This document shows, piece by piece, positions 12,029-27,000 of a stretch of DNA of 64,000 bases (positions are counted from its first letter, which is position 1; every line of letters starts with the position of its first letter). The stretch is from the NCBI GenBank assembly GCA_038373865.1, contig JAXGGA010003957.1, forward strand, positions 1 to 64,000, read 5' to 3'. The position numbers and the translations under genes are program-made. Below the pieces are notes generated by a model. The model ran no database searches. It saw only the letters and a program-made list of their open reading frames with translations, and was not told where the DNA came from. The stretch comes from Uloborus plumipes. Its lineage: Eukaryota > Arthropoda > Arachnida > Araneae > Uloboridae.

Positions 12029-15000
12029 GTAACACAACTCGTAAAAGGTTTTTTTTAATTAAGATTTCAAAACTTTTTCATAGTTGGAATGTGCAAGTTT
12101 TTCATATCCTTATAATATTAAAAAAAAAAAAACACACACACACACACACAAAATTGACATGTTGGTCTTTTATAAAAAAAATAAAAGATAACGATCATTG
12201 AAAAAAAAAATAAGATTTTTTTATTTGCTTCAATGAAAGATCAAAAACTAATTATACTTTAATAATTTTAATTAAAGTGGTATTTAATCTTGTATAAGAC
12301 AAAATAATTGAAGATAAATTTCCTAATAGATTATTATCCTAACGTATACAGAAATATTTTTTTTAATTTTTACTATAGCTTGTGTTAAAAATTAAACAAT
12401 GTAATGTCCCCCCCCCCTTTTTTTTAATTTTGCATAGGCACAATAAAATGATAAAAAGTACCCAAAAACTAACATACTTGCGCAAAAGTTAATTTAGTGC
12501 ACTTGTATTTATCTACGCGGCCTCCTTCATCACAGTATAATTTATTTGTGGTCTCCGGTGGCAAAATGGCTCACAATTACTGATCTGTAGCTTTTGCATA
12601 ACCTAAGAGATACTTCCGATAGAAAATAAGTTCATTTATTGCAACAGAATATTCCTCTTTTTTCGCATTTTGTCTTTTACTAACTCACAAAACCTTAAAT
12701 ATAATTTTGACCGTTTGATTGAATGTCTGTTGTCAATTTTTATGCCAAAAAGGTTGGGTTGAAATGGATGTCTAAATAAGCAAATTGAAAAGTGCGCTAT
12801 TGCAATTCGTTTTCACAATTACATTACTGCCAAATTATTCTCTCATAAAAATATTCATGATTGCGAAGTTTCATTATTTCAAACTTGAGTCTGACTTTCA
12901 TTTGTGAATTTTAAAAACATTGGTTGAGTGTTTGCCACCGACATATGAACAAGTAAATTATTTTAAATAACTTTTGAAGTATGTCATGCGCATTTGCTTT
13001 TCAGAAGTATTAAAATTAATCTTTTTCAAGGATAACAATTTTACTGAAACAAATTAAGTTTGAAATATATGAATTTCTTTTGAAGTCAATATGTTTTTGA
13101 TAAGAACTAAAAAACACTTTTTGAGCCTATCCTCGCAGAAGTTCAAAGAAAAAAAAAAAAAAAAATACAATTTAAATTGCAAAGTTACCTGCAAAAAAAA
13201 AAATCAATGTTAAATTATATTTTAAAAAACATTGAAAAAGAGATTTAATAAGTAGGGTTACTGAGTAGGAAAGAGTGTGTAAGTCGGATTGTCTGTCTGC
13301 CTCCTCCTAATAAGTTGTGAGTGAATAGTTTGAGAGAGTACGGCTACTGATATAAGCTCATGTGAAGCTCATTTACGTATAAGTGCTCATTCATTTCTAC
13401 TTAACTTATTCAGTTTGGTTTAATTCGTCGTCGATTACGTCTAATTGTATTGAGAAAAACTTTTTAAATTTGTTTTTAATGATGACTATTCGGATGACAT
13501 TAAATGTCTGTTCCTGGTGGCAATACATGAACAGAAAATTTGTCATTGATAAAAAAAATCAGAATCCAAAGACGTTTTGCCCAAATATTGCATTAGTTCT
13601 ACTTAAAAAAATGAGCCTCACACGAAAGAGGAAAGTGATTTATTTTTTGTGAATGGCATGTATAATAAAAGAATCAAAATTAATGTCGGAAACGTTTTAG
13701 AATTGATGATAGCAGAGAATTCAAAAACAGCTATATGAGGAACTGCATAATCTCTCCAAGTACTTATACGCTCCCAACTGTAGAGGAGAATGCGGAAACA
13801 TTACACAAGTGACGTAATGCTGGAAAATTTTTCAAAGATTTCATCAATTAACATTGCACAATCAATTATTATTTTTATTTATTTCACTTAAATGAGAGAC
13901 TTAGTTCAACTTAGACGAAAGAAATGGCAAAATACACATTCACCGAAAAAGCAGTTCTATGGGTAACCATCCACGAATCTTGAATATATATTTATTTGTT
14001 TGAAGAAAAAGAATAATAGCTAAACCGAGAGTTTTAGACGTTTTTTTTTTTTTTATTGCTAAGGAAATATTCCTTTGTGCGTTATACCAGTGTCGGAACA
14101 AAATAGAATAGAATAAATAAATAAAGGAGTATTTTTAACTGAAAGCTTTTTGACATCGTTTTGAAAACCCTACTTCCGAGTACGAGGAAGTGACAAATTT
14201 CAGTCGCACGGACGGTTACTTAAAAATACTCTATAGTTAAGACTAGTCTTTTATTGAATTACGAACAAAGTGTCTTAGAAAATTAAATGAAAGCATAATA
14301 ATAATAAAGATAATTTATCATCTTTTCGCACATCAATTTTCCTAACAACATTCGAGTTTTAAAGTGCCATTAGAGGGTTCGAAATTCGTTACTTAAGTAT
14401 GACAGCCGTGAAAAAGAAAAAAAAAATGAATTCCAAAACGAAGAAGTAAAAGTTCGTAGTGTGTTAAAAGAAAATGAGGAATGCTTTGAACAGTCGGACA
14501 ATGGCCGTTAACCTTTAAGTAAAAATAATCCATTTAGAGCTCTTTGAATAAATGTTTTCTCCAAACTATGACCTACTGTGACGAAGCGAAAATTACTGGT
14601 ATTTATACTTTCTGATGCATATTGGTATCCGCTGCGTATTGGATGGCGTATTGTTGCGAAGGTTTTGTGTTGCCCACAACATAGGGTCACACGGAGGAAT
14701 TAAGGGGTAAAAAAACCATAAGATCTTGCTTTTTTTTTCTTTTTTCTAAAATATCAAAGATAAAATGATTTAATTTGGCATGGAGTAAGCAAAAACAATT
14801 TAGAAATTATTCAAATAATCACTTTACTTGAAATTAAATTATTATTTATTTTATTTAAATTATTGAGTGACCAAGAATTACCTATCGAGGTCAATCACGA
14901 GTTACACACGAGGTAATTGTGAATTATCCCCTTTTTGTTGAATTGATACAAGTCAAAATTAAATAATTATTCTCCTATCGTTTATAAGCATACAAAGAGA

Positions 15001-18000
15001 TTTTTAAATGGCAAATTTAAGAATAAAAATAATGTTAAAGAAAAAAATATATATGAAAGTTGAAATAAAGAAAGACACCAGTCTAATAAATTTACTTTTG
15101 CTCCAATTTTTACTATTCCCAGGCTGCATTTCCTATTATATTTATACTGCACCTTTATACTGCAACCTGTAACTGTGATTTTTTTAATTAAATTTAACAA
15201 GCCCTGTAAATTATGCAATTGTTCCAACTAATTTCTAAAAATGATTCGTTTGGATGAAAGAAAATTTTCGACACCTTGTACCAGAAGTTTCATTTGTCCT
15301 TTTTTCTTGTCCAAAAGTTAAGCTACTAGCTCATTGTAGTATCAGGTCACCATCTGCATCCACAGCAAAATATTTCTTCTGCTCAAGGGTAGTATAAATT
15401 TCGTGTGCCAAATTCTTTTAATAATTGATTTGCTATAAATTAGAGGGCAAATATGATTTTTTGTTTGGCGATTCGTTTTCTGCATTATTTTACAGAAGCT
15501 GTTGTTAAGTCTTTTACATATAACATTATAATCATAATTTCAGAATTTGTGTTATCAAAAGATATTATTTCATGACCTTTTCTATTGCATGTGTTCCTGA
15601 TTTAAACTTTTTTCGTTTTTGCAGGTTACTCCTCTATTTTTTATCACAATATTTTTAGAGCAACTGATTCGGTATTACCAAAAGAAGCCATTATGGCGAA
15701 TCAACGACACCATTTCAAACGTTGCCCATGGCGTCCTCATGCAATTGTCAAAGTAAGAAAAATCATTTTTTTTTTCAAGTTAATGCATATCATTATGTTA
15801 TTAATTATTTTTAAGTATGAAATAAATTTTTCAGTAAAAACTTTCTTGTTTTTGAATGAATGTTTTTTTTTTTTTTTTTTGAATTCTTAATTGTTGCTCT
15901 CTCTCTCTCTCTCTCTCTTTCTTTGTTATCAGACATGGCTCTTTTTTGTCGGTTTTATTTTATTTATAGTGTAAAATACTGCTAACTTTCAACCAAAGTT
16001 TTTGACACTGTTTTCTGAAAAAAAAAAAATTACTCAGTGCTGCGCGTAATTTAAAATTGCTGTCAGTAATTACGATTTTTGCAATTTACACATTTTGGAT
16101 CATTAAAAAAAAACTCCTTCAAAGTAGCATTTCTCAGAAGAGCAGATAATGTGGACCTACAAAATATTGAAGCTACTACTGCAAACCTAGCAAAAAGTTT
16201 CTTAGAAATTGAAAGGGAAAGCGCAAAATTTTTTGAAGTAATCCTCTGACTGGTCTTCGAAAAAATAGTTTTGGTATTGACACAAGAACTCATTTTCTAA
16301 GATGCTGTGACAGAAGGAAAGGACAAAAAAGGTTCAAAAGTCAATTGGTTTATGTACAGGGTGTCCATCAAAGGACTGCCTGATTTCCAAATTGAATATC
16401 TCGAAAACAAATGACAATTTTGGAATGAAACAAAAGCTGTGTTTCATTCCACATTAATGTTTCAATCCATAATTTCACCTTTCATGCAATCACCTTTCAT
16501 GATTGATTGCTTTCATTCATAAAAATAATTTTTATTTGTTACAGAATACCTTTCAAAGGGGCTGAAGTCTTCGTTTATGCTTGGATCTACAAAAATTACA
16601 GGTTGATTGAGCTGGATTGGGATTCTCCGTGGACGTGGGTCATTTGTTGGTTTGCGACAGATTTCGGGTATTATTGGATGCACAGACTGATACATCGTAT
16701 GTAATTCTTATTACGCTCCTTCCATACAGATTCTTACAGAATTGCCGTTGCTCCGCTCTTATCAGTTTTGATTCGATATTAGCAAGAAGTGTAGTGGAGA
16801 CGTTTAGTATGAAAACCTGTTTGATCCATGGATTTAAAAAATATTTATAAAAATTAAGGCGGAGCAGAAAAATTTTTTTGTTTTTCGATTTTCAAAAAAG
16901 TCTAGTGCGGAAAAGTTATGTAATGGTAAATAAACGTGTAAAAAATTGAGGCAAATTAAACATCTTCTGATTCTTCACGGGCCCTTAAATTTTAAATTTT
17001 GAGCAAAATTCACGAAATTTCACCACTGCTGCTTTATTTTCATTTTTCCGATGTTTAGTAATGGTAAGCAAATCTCGTGCAAATAATGTGAGGAAAATTA
17101 AATAATCTCTTCCGGTTCCTCACAGGCCCCCAAGTTTTCCATTTGTAGTAAAATTCTTTATAATAAAGTAAAATTCTGAATCCAATTTCTGAAATAAAAA
17201 AAAAATAGTCTAAAAAATCACCACCAGGGAAAATTTACTCTGTAAAAGTGTATTACTGTTAATTGCACAAATTAAATTTTAAAATTGCTGTACAAATCAA
17301 TTTCGCAAAGAAAAACTGATTGTTATTTGCAAATGAGGTTTAATATGATCGTCGTAGGTTTTAATATTAAAAAAAAGGGCACCGCGAAGAAAATAACGGA
17401 GCACTTAACTAAATAGAATGCAATAATTTGCACAAACGCGTTGCATTTAGCGATCATCATTATAAAATGACGGACTGAGCGAATTCTTTCCCGTTAAAAA
17501 TAAAAGAAAGACGAAAAAAGTATTAAAAGTAGCTTAATGCATCTAAAAAATATCGCCAAGTCCAAAAAATATCGCCAAGTTAAAAAAAATATCGCCAAGT
17601 TAAAAAAATATCGCCAAGTTAAAAAAATAAAGAGGTAAAATGAATATCGAAAAATTAAAAATTTGAAAGTAGGGTATTGAGATGGGGAATTTGTGTGTCG
17701 GTCTGTCGGTCGGTCTGTCGATCTGTCGGTCTGTCTGTCCCCCCCTAATAACTTTTGAATGAACATTCCGATTTGGACGAACTTTTTTTGTTGGAAAGAT
17801 CTCGGCGAGTACAGCTCATTCCTATATTTGATTTTTTGATTTGAACAATTTTTGGTTCAAATTTGAGCCGTTCAAACAACCGGTCCCGCGATACTAACTT
17901 TTTAATGAACAGTCCGATTTGAACAAACTTTTTTTTGTTGGAAAGAACTTTTCAAGGATACTTCATTCCCGTATTTACATTTCCGATTTGAACAATGTTT

Positions 18001-21000
18001 CGTTCAACATTGAACCGCTCAAGCAAGCTGTCACCCCTAATAACTTTTGAGTAAACAGTCCGAAAAAAAATGACTGACTGTGCAGACGATTTTTTGTTTA
18101 TTTATTCATTTGTTTTATTGAATTTATTATTATTATTATTATTATTATTGGCAGACGATTTTTTTTGTAACAAAAATGTTTCATTCACGAGGGCATTTTA
18201 TTCTTTATTTATATTTAACAACTGGCAACGGATTAAAAGTGAAATTCGAGACATTTTATCAACGGACGAGTTTTTTTTTCTTTTTTTTTTCTTTCTTTGC
18301 TAAAATGTGTTTTGATGTACTTTGTACTTTTAATTTTTTTTTGAAAACAATTGAGGAATTTTTCTACGGAAGAACTGTAACAGTTACATTCTTTAAAAGG
18401 TGCGACAAAACTTTATTTATTCATTTATTTACTTTTTATGTGTCTATTTCATCTGATGAGAGGGGTATATTTTGCTTTTAGAAATCAGCTTCAAGTGCTA
18501 AAAAGGTATGTTTGACATAATTTTTAGTCTTAGATAATCAAGAGAATAATGATCAGATGCTAGAATGCCGATGTCGATGTACGGGAAAGTAGGCTCGTTT
18601 AGTTCTTGACAGAACTTCTTGTTATTTCAGAAATCAAAATCCCATGGTCTAATATGTGTGCTCATGAAATTTGACAATGTTTCGCCCAATACTTCGAGCG
18701 CTCCAAACAGAGGACTCCAAACGCCTCACGTTAATTATAACCACCCTGCAAAGTCCATGCAAAGTCGATCCATCGCGTTACGCGAAATGAAGTGAAGTGG
18801 GATTGCAATTTTGGAGCTTGGTTCAAAGGGGCCACCAACAACGCCAAAGTGACCACTAATTTTTTTCGGTTCACTGGCTACTGGCCACTATTAAATATTT
18901 TTAGTTTCAAGCGTTACCAAATAGTATAACCGAGCTGGCGGTGCATTATATGCAGATATACCACTTGGTGCATTATAAACCACTTGGAGGGGAATAGGTT
19001 CACTTGACTGGTGTCAGTGAACCATCATCTTTTTGCACTGATAATGGGGCATCATTTATAATAGCCCCGAAATAGCTATTTGCTAGAGTTTTCTAACTCT
19101 TTTTAAACATTTTATTTGTACTTTTGGACACGTTGTCTTGCATTTTGAACTTCACTTTATTCATATGTTAACTGAAAAATGTTCATACAGCGTTTTGCTC
19201 TTTCAGAGGTAAACATCCTTTGGGCAATTCATGAAACGCACCACACACCAGAAGACATGCATTTCACGGCACCCATGAGGAACCACATTTTTCTGCTTCC
19301 TATCCATTGGGTATGTATCCGAATACTCTTGCAAACACTTCAACCAATATTTAAGAAACTTCTTTCAAAAATACTTTGGATCATAGAGAAGTACAATTTT
19401 GAATCGACTTAGCTTTTGATTATATTTGACATCTTGGATCATAAACACCCCCTGTGTATTCAGCTGCTGTGTATTCTGATGCTTCTTTTTTCTTTTCAGT
19501 TGACATATTTACCAATGGCTCTGGCAATCCCTCCAACCACTTACTTAGTGCACTATCAAATCAGCATCATATATCAGTATTGGCTCCATTCCGAAGTAGG
19601 TTTTCATACCTGCTCTCTTCCTCCCTCTTTTTTTTTTTTTGGCGCTAAATCATTTTGAAGTAATATACCCAGATGCTTAATACTGTTAATATGATATTTT
19701 TAGATCATTTACAAACTTCCAGCCCCGTTGGAATACATACTAAGTACGCCAAGCCACCACAGAGGTCACCATGGTAAATAACAATTTATAAATTCTTCTG
19801 TTATTAATTTTTATGTATTTATTTATTTTATGCTAAACATTTTATTCCTCTTGTCAAAATAAAAGTGGCTTGACAAATGCATGCTTCTCTATTTTCTCGG
19901 TCGCTTTTGTTTTGGAGAAAATATTCTTATACACCGTACAAAAATTAAGGACGAAATTGAAAAATCGGAATACCAGCGGGGGAAAAGGCCGAGTTGGGTG
20001 AAAAACCAATCAGGATATTGACTAGGGTCAGGTTATCACATGCAAACACATGCAGTTAAACATGGTGTAGGCATTTCGGAGGGTTGTAAATAACATTGGC
20101 AGTTCGAGCTCGGCATCTGTGGCCATGCCATTGCATTTTAAACATTAGTTTGAACGATGGCCAGTTTCGGCCTCAGTATCCAATGTCACACAATGGATCT
20201 CTTTGAAGATATCCGGACAATTTCCCCTAAGTTTAAATCAATGGAAATATTGAGGATGGGTGAGACAAGTGTGACTGCGTAGCTCTGCATTGCTCATGCT
20301 CATAGCATCGTTTCTTGATTTTTGAGAACATTTCTAACTCTAAGAATAGATATCCGATGATTCGTAGTGGTCGTCTACAAGCAACCGCGGCAGCATACGG
20401 CCAATATACGCCCTGTAGGCAGGGTCCGAGATATTGCCCAGGTCCTGGTAAAACTTGATGCCCCTCTCACAAGAAAATCTGCTCACTTTCAGAGTAATAG
20501 TTCCCAAAAACGGTAAGGTAGAAAGAAATTTACCCAATCTTGGTGCCTCTGAAATTGTGGTGCCGAGGTTCACGGATCTGTAGGACCATGTGTTATTCAG
20601 GATCTGCCTGTAGGCAAAAAGGAGTTTACAGCTGGCAGCGTGAGAAATAGTAAAACACGTACAACGAAACTGTCGAAAAGCTGTCGGATAGTGACAATGT
20701 TAAAAGCATAGCTTGCCTGCCAAGGTCTTAGGATATAAATCCTAATGCGTTATTCAAGCTCTGCCTGTTGGCAAAAAGGAGCTTACAGCTGGCAGCGTGA
20801 GAAATAGTAAAACACATACAACGAAACTGTCGAAAAGCTGTCGGATAGTGACAATGTTAAAAGCATAGCTTGCCTGCCAAGGTCTTAGGATACAAATCCC
20901 ACCAATCATCTGTGGAGCTTTTGAGGGTGACGCTTGGCAGCAGGTAGTTTACCGCCAGTAACGATTCTGGAGCTGCAGTTAGCGCTGCAATAGGAATGGG

Positions 21001-24000
21001 CAGTATGCCTAAACAACTTATTGACACATCATATTCAGCATCAGTAGACGACAAAAACCTGCACAGAGGTCAGAGAGTTTATATCTTCTACTAATTGTTG
21101 GGTGTTTTTTGCGAAATACCTATCACATGAATGTTTCCGTCACATTGTGCTCTATATCCTTTTTTCAATAAAATGTACTTTTACACCAATTTACTTAATC
21201 TAGAATAAACGCAAAAGAAAAAAAGATTTTGAGTTTATTTATGTATTTATTTATTTTAATAATATATTTATTTTAATTCTGATAGGAAACTGGATAAAAT
21301 TGTCCCATTGAAATTACTTTATCTGGACAATTTCATCGAGTCTTTAAAAATCAGTTTTAAATTACTTCTACGAGCTTCTAATCGCTAGTATGTGCTGCCT
21401 TATTTCTCCGATCCATTAAGCAGAAACTCTTTTTTAGCCTACTTTCACGTTAAAAATAAAAGAAAGACGAAAAAAGTATGCAAAGTGGCTTAATGCATCT
21501 AAAAAAATACAGCCAAGTCCAAAAAATATCGACAAGTCCAAAAAAAAAAAAAGTCAAAAAGAAACAAAAACGTAAAATAAATATCAGAAAATTAAAAATT
21601 GGAAAGTAGGGTATTGAGATGGGAAATTTGTGTGTCGGTCGGTCGGTCGGTCGGTCTGTCCTCCCCCCCCCCCCTTAATAACTTTTGAATGAACATTCCG
21701 ATTTGAACAAACTTTTTTTTTGTTGGAAAGATCTCGCCGAGTACAGCTCATTCCCATATTTGATTTTTCGATTTGAACAATTTCTGGTTCAACTTTGAAC
21801 CGTTCAAACAACTTGCCCCGCAATACTAACTTTTAAGTGAACAGTCAGATTTGAATAAACTTTTTTTTTGTTCGAAAGATCTTGTCAAGGATACTTCATT
21901 CCCGTATTTACATTTCCAATTTGAACAATTTTTCGTTCAACATTGAACTGTTTAAACAAGCTGACACCCCTAATAACTTTTGAGTAAATAGTCCAATTTA
22001 AACAAACTTTTTTTTTTTTCGAATGGTCTCAGCAAGGATACTTCATTACCGCATTTAGTTTTTCAATTTGAACATTTTTGCATTCAACATTGAACCGTTC
22101 AAGCAACCTTTCCCCACCTAATAACTTTTAAGTGAACCGTCCGAATTTAATAATTTCTTTTTATTTTTGTTCGAAAGATCTCGGAGATTCTCATTCCCAT
22201 ATTTCGCTTTTTGATTTGAACCATTTTTTGTTCAATGTTGAACCTTTCAGAAAAAAACTTAACATTAGAGCCTACGGGGAAATTTAAGTTGAATGTTGAT
22301 CCTGAACTTGAAGGCGGATTTCCTTCAAACTAACTTTGTAAGAAAATGGTTTTGATAAATCATGTATGTAAAGTACTTTTCTGAATAATCTTCTGTGAGA
22401 ACTCTGATTCCGACTCCGACTCCGCAAACATGGCGGAAATGCAGGCTCAAAAAAAAATGACTGACTGTGCAGACGATTTTTTGTTTATTTATTCATTCGT
22501 TTTATTTAATTTATTATTATTATTATTATTATTTGGCAGACGATTTTTTTTTTGTAACAAAAATTTTTCATTCACGAGGGCATTTTATTCTTTATTTTTA
22601 TTTAACAACTGGTAACGGATTAAAAATGAAATTCGAGACGTTTTATTAATGAAAGAGTTTTTTCTTCTTTCTTGGACAAAATGTGTTTTGATGTTTTTGT
22701 ACTTTTTTTTTTTTTTTTTTTGAAAACGATTGAGGATTTTTTCTACGGAAGAACTATAAACGTTACATTTTTTAAAAGGTGCGACAAAACTTTATTTATT
22801 CGTTAATTACTTTTTACGTGTCTATTTCATCTGATGAGAGGGGTATATTTTGCTTTTAGAAATCAGCTTTAAGTGCTAAAAAGGTATGTTTGACATAATT
22901 TTCAGTCTCAGATAATCAAGAGAATAATGATCAGATGCTAGAATGCCGATGTCGATGTACGGGAAAGTAGGCTCATTTAGTTCTTGACAGGACTTCTTGT
23001 TGTAATGACAATATAGCAAAAATTGATGTGTGTTAACTTTTTAAACAAACTGCGACAAAATGAATACGTTTCGAAAAATAAAGTTAATTTATATTTTTAA
23101 AATAAGCTTCAACGAATAAAACTCTACAAATGTAATTCTTTGAATATTTGAATTTGAAATTTTACAGGGAGAAACAGGCGATACATTGACAAAAACTTTG
23201 GTGGATTTCTGATCATTTGGGATCGCCTTTTTGGAACTTTTGAAGCAGAAAACGAAGACGACAAACCTCTGTATGGACTAACAACGCAGATGAAATCTTT
23301 CAATCCTCTTATTATTCAGGTAACATACAACATAATATCTGTTGCTTTTTTCCACATGAATTGGAAAATAATGATGTGCCATTTAATGTCTCATGACACT
23401 AATGTTGAGAATTATTGAATGTTTATTTTTCAGAAATTCCTGGGTAATGTGATGATAGTTTCTGAATCTCCCGTTTATCTTTTCGTTTAGAGTATAAGTT
23501 GAAGATTTTTTTTTTTTTTCATTTTCTCTTTTTTTCTTTTTATAAGTTAATGAGTAACGAAAAAAAACCATTGTGCCACACTTGAATGCATAATGAGTAT
23601 TACCTAGACTTATGACATACATATGTAATTTTACATATACTTATGATAGATATTTTTATTTCACACAAGAGTATTTGAATGTCGGCTAAGACTTGCAATT
23701 AAAAAAATCCCCTGAGAAGAAATTATCGTGGTCAGAACTGCAAACACGCATTACACCGCATATTAATTACAAATATCAATTTACTCGTACAAATATAATG
23801 AAGTATAATAGGTAGAGTTATTTCTATAAAACATTGTTTCTAACTCTAACGTGAGACATGGAATGCTGCTACACTCAGTTACTTTAAAATAGGCGTATCA
23901 GGTTTAGAAATTTTGCGTCGTCTCCATGGAAACCGCACGAAAGAAAACAGCTCCACTCTTTTTTATGCACTGCTGTTGAGGCATTTCATTTATTTTATTT

Positions 24001-27000
24001 TCATTTATCGAATTAGGATTACGTTTTTGTTTATATCCTCATGTCTCGGTTATTTCTCAACGTTTTCTAACAAATCTAGTCATATATAAATAAAGTAAAA
24101 ATTTCTGAGAAAAAGCTGCTTTTTTTTACTTTTATTTTTCTATTGAATAATAGTTTACGCACAAGGCAATTTTAACAGTTTACATTTTACCATCACTGCA
24201 AAAGCTAAGTGGGGAAAAAGTTCATAGTGCAGTAACTATGATAACAAACAGGGGAAAAGTGCAGAGAGTGAGAAATTAATTTTACTTTGAGACGCCAGCT
24301 CTCGTTACTTATATAATTTGGTATGAAGTCACTAATGCTCCAATTTTTAATAAAGACAACAACGTGCGACGATTTCAGCTTCGCAGGCAGCAGCTGCACT
24401 ACGTAACATACTTTGTAGAATAAAAAACTAACAGCGTACTTGAAATCAGCGCGAAAAACCATACTAGAATTAATTATAACAGTTAAGATAATACGGCGAT
24501 TTTTAGATAATTTTGCAAAAAAAAAAAAAAAAAAAAAAAAAACAAGCATAACCCTCATGCATTACAAAAAAAAAAAAAAAAAACCTCGGAATCTGAATAT
24601 ATAGTACAACTACGGAATACGCAATTTTCGAGAATCTTCATCAATATTTCGGAAACCTCTTTCTGTAACTTTCAGAAATGTTTCCGAACGGGATAGAAAC
24701 CTGCTTCTGCAATTTTTAAAAAAAAGGATTCCTTGTATTTCAAATTTCAAAAACTTTTTCCTGCATTGTTCCGGAACTTCCTTGAGTGTTCAAATAAATA
24801 CTTTTTTTCAGACGCAACATTTTCACACTATTTGGAAGAAATTTTGGGAGTATGAAAAAATTGGAGACAAGCTGTCTGTTGTCTTCAAAGGTCCTGGTTG
24901 GGCTCCGGGTAAACCATGGACTGGAAATCTTGAAGACATACCGGAAGTGAGCTAGAATTTCTTTTTCTTAGTTTTTTTTTGTACTTTAACCTTCTCTCTT
25001 TTTAAAGTAAAAGTTGGAATAAAGCAGTAAGGTTTTTAATGCTGCACTTTACAGAAGTTAGTGAACTGCAAATGATAACTTCTCCACCAGTCAAGATTCA
25101 TTTTTAGTAAATGATGTGCATTTAGGGGCATCGGTGGCCTAGAGGTAGAGTATTCTCCGCGTAAGCTAGAGTTCGCGAGTTCGAGTCCCGCCTTGCCCAT
25201 GATGTTATTTCAACCTCTCTGTGCCGTAAATCTGTCTTGTGCTTGTTAGGAGGCAAGGAGCATAGTTCGCAGTCCTCATGTATGTCGAAGCTCATGGCTT
25301 CTGTATAAAAAAAAAAAATGTTCATTTAAGAACAGTGCTATAGAATTTCGGATTGAAAGGGACTTACTGGAAGTTTTACGTTTGGCTTCAGATACGACAA
25401 TGATAATAAATTTTTATTAAATGACGTACAGTATACAGTCCCGGGATCCGCTCTTCAATTATTCGAAATTCTGGATTTTTTGCCGTATACGACGACATTT
25501 ACAATTTTCCTTTCAATTAATCAATGTAGTAAAATTCATTGAAAAATAGTCTGCTGAGAACTGGCGCGTGTCAGTGAGTGTATATGATCTATAACTAATA
25601 TTTATCTAACTTGGGAAATTGGGGAGTTTCCCATTTTTAAAAAATATTTTTTTTGTGAAAGAACATAGTCGTAACATGGTGTGAATTACTTTTTTTTTCT
25701 TTACTTTGACTCACTTTCTTTCTTAAAAAATATAATCTTAAAACACGCTCAGACAATTTTTCATTTCCGCTGCTGATATCATAAGTGGTCAAAACACTCC
25801 AAACACTGCCGCTTTATTGAGGAGCGACATTTTGGTCAGATTTTTCATCTTTGCAGAGCTGAGAGTGCCCGAGATTCAAAATGGCTGATGTATGGTCCTG
25901 GCTTTACACTAATATTTCCGCACTTGTGACGTCATGCGAGACCTCGCTTAGTTTTAAGAAATAGACATTCAAAAAAAAAAAAAAAAATATTTAAAAATAA
26001 ATATTGAGAAAATTAAAGTTTTTTTCCTGACCCATATTTTTTTTTCTTTTTTCATTATTCTATCAATATAAGGGACTAAAAGCAGTACTTTTGACTGAAG
26101 GAAACACTCCCATTTCCCCAATGACATTAAATTGATCATGAAAAATGAATCAAGGACATCAATTGATTCTTTCATTTATTTTCGTACTTCCTATTTCTTC
26201 ATTAATATGCCCTCCCTATTTTCCGCCAGATCGTTTATGGTGAATAATAGAGATGAGACGGACTCAACCCGGGCCCGAAGCGGTCTCGGGCTCTAGAATA
26301 GGAAACAGGTTTCACTCTCGATCTCAAGCTAAGTTATTCAACTCTCAGTGTGAAAGTTTAACGAAAATAAAAACAAAATAAATTTACGTTTATTTTTATT
26401 TATTTATTCATTTATTTATTTATTTATTTTTGTGATTACTATTGCAATATATTATACAGGAAGTGCAAAATATTATACGGAAATGCATTTAAACTGGAGC
26501 GTTTTGAGAAAATTCACAAACTTCTGTTAATGAAGAATATTTAATAAAACATCCTTCATTAACAGAAAGATTAAAAAGAAAAAAAAAACCTTTTTAACCC
26601 AATCGCAGTTGCAACATTAGAACCCATATTTAGTTGATGTAAAACAATAGCTGAGACTAACCTTTCATTAAATCATGTTAGACTAGTGAGCTCGGTTTTT
26701 GATATAAGAAATTTTCACTTTGGCTTGGGCGGGCTTGGATTTAGGTCCCAGACAATATCAACCGGGCTAGGGAGAACTCGGTTACATGTTTTCGGGTTCG
26801 GGCGGGCCCTAGGCTTTCAAGATGAGCCCGATTTCATCTCTAGCTAGATAACCTGAACTCTACTGCATTGAAATGAAATTTCTAAACTTGTTTTTTCGAA
26901 TTTTTTCAGCCAGCTCCTTACTGGGAAAAGTACGATCCACAAATGCCGACTTGGTGCAAGATTTATGTTGTGCTACATTTTGTATTTTTTGTCCACAGTT

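Noticed and set aside
12895..12946. Possible linking AGMO exon ending CCACCGACATATGAACAA before GTAAAT
   Set aside because: The donor phase fits, but an in-frame TGA lies just upstream and no acceptor gives a usable exon.
19921..20200. Possible Tc1/mariner left end at ACACCGTACAAAAATTAAGG
   Set aside because: No inverted partner could be found downstream and no transposase motif is seen.
24205..24558. 117-residue minus-strand open frame
   Set aside because: It lies in an AGMO intron next to a poly(A) tract, starts in low complexity sequence, and resembles nothing known.
25122..25325. Minus-strand frame with ARRDSNSRTLAYAENT
   Set aside because: It is the antisense of the SINE tRNA head and body, a pattern often mis-annotated as protein.
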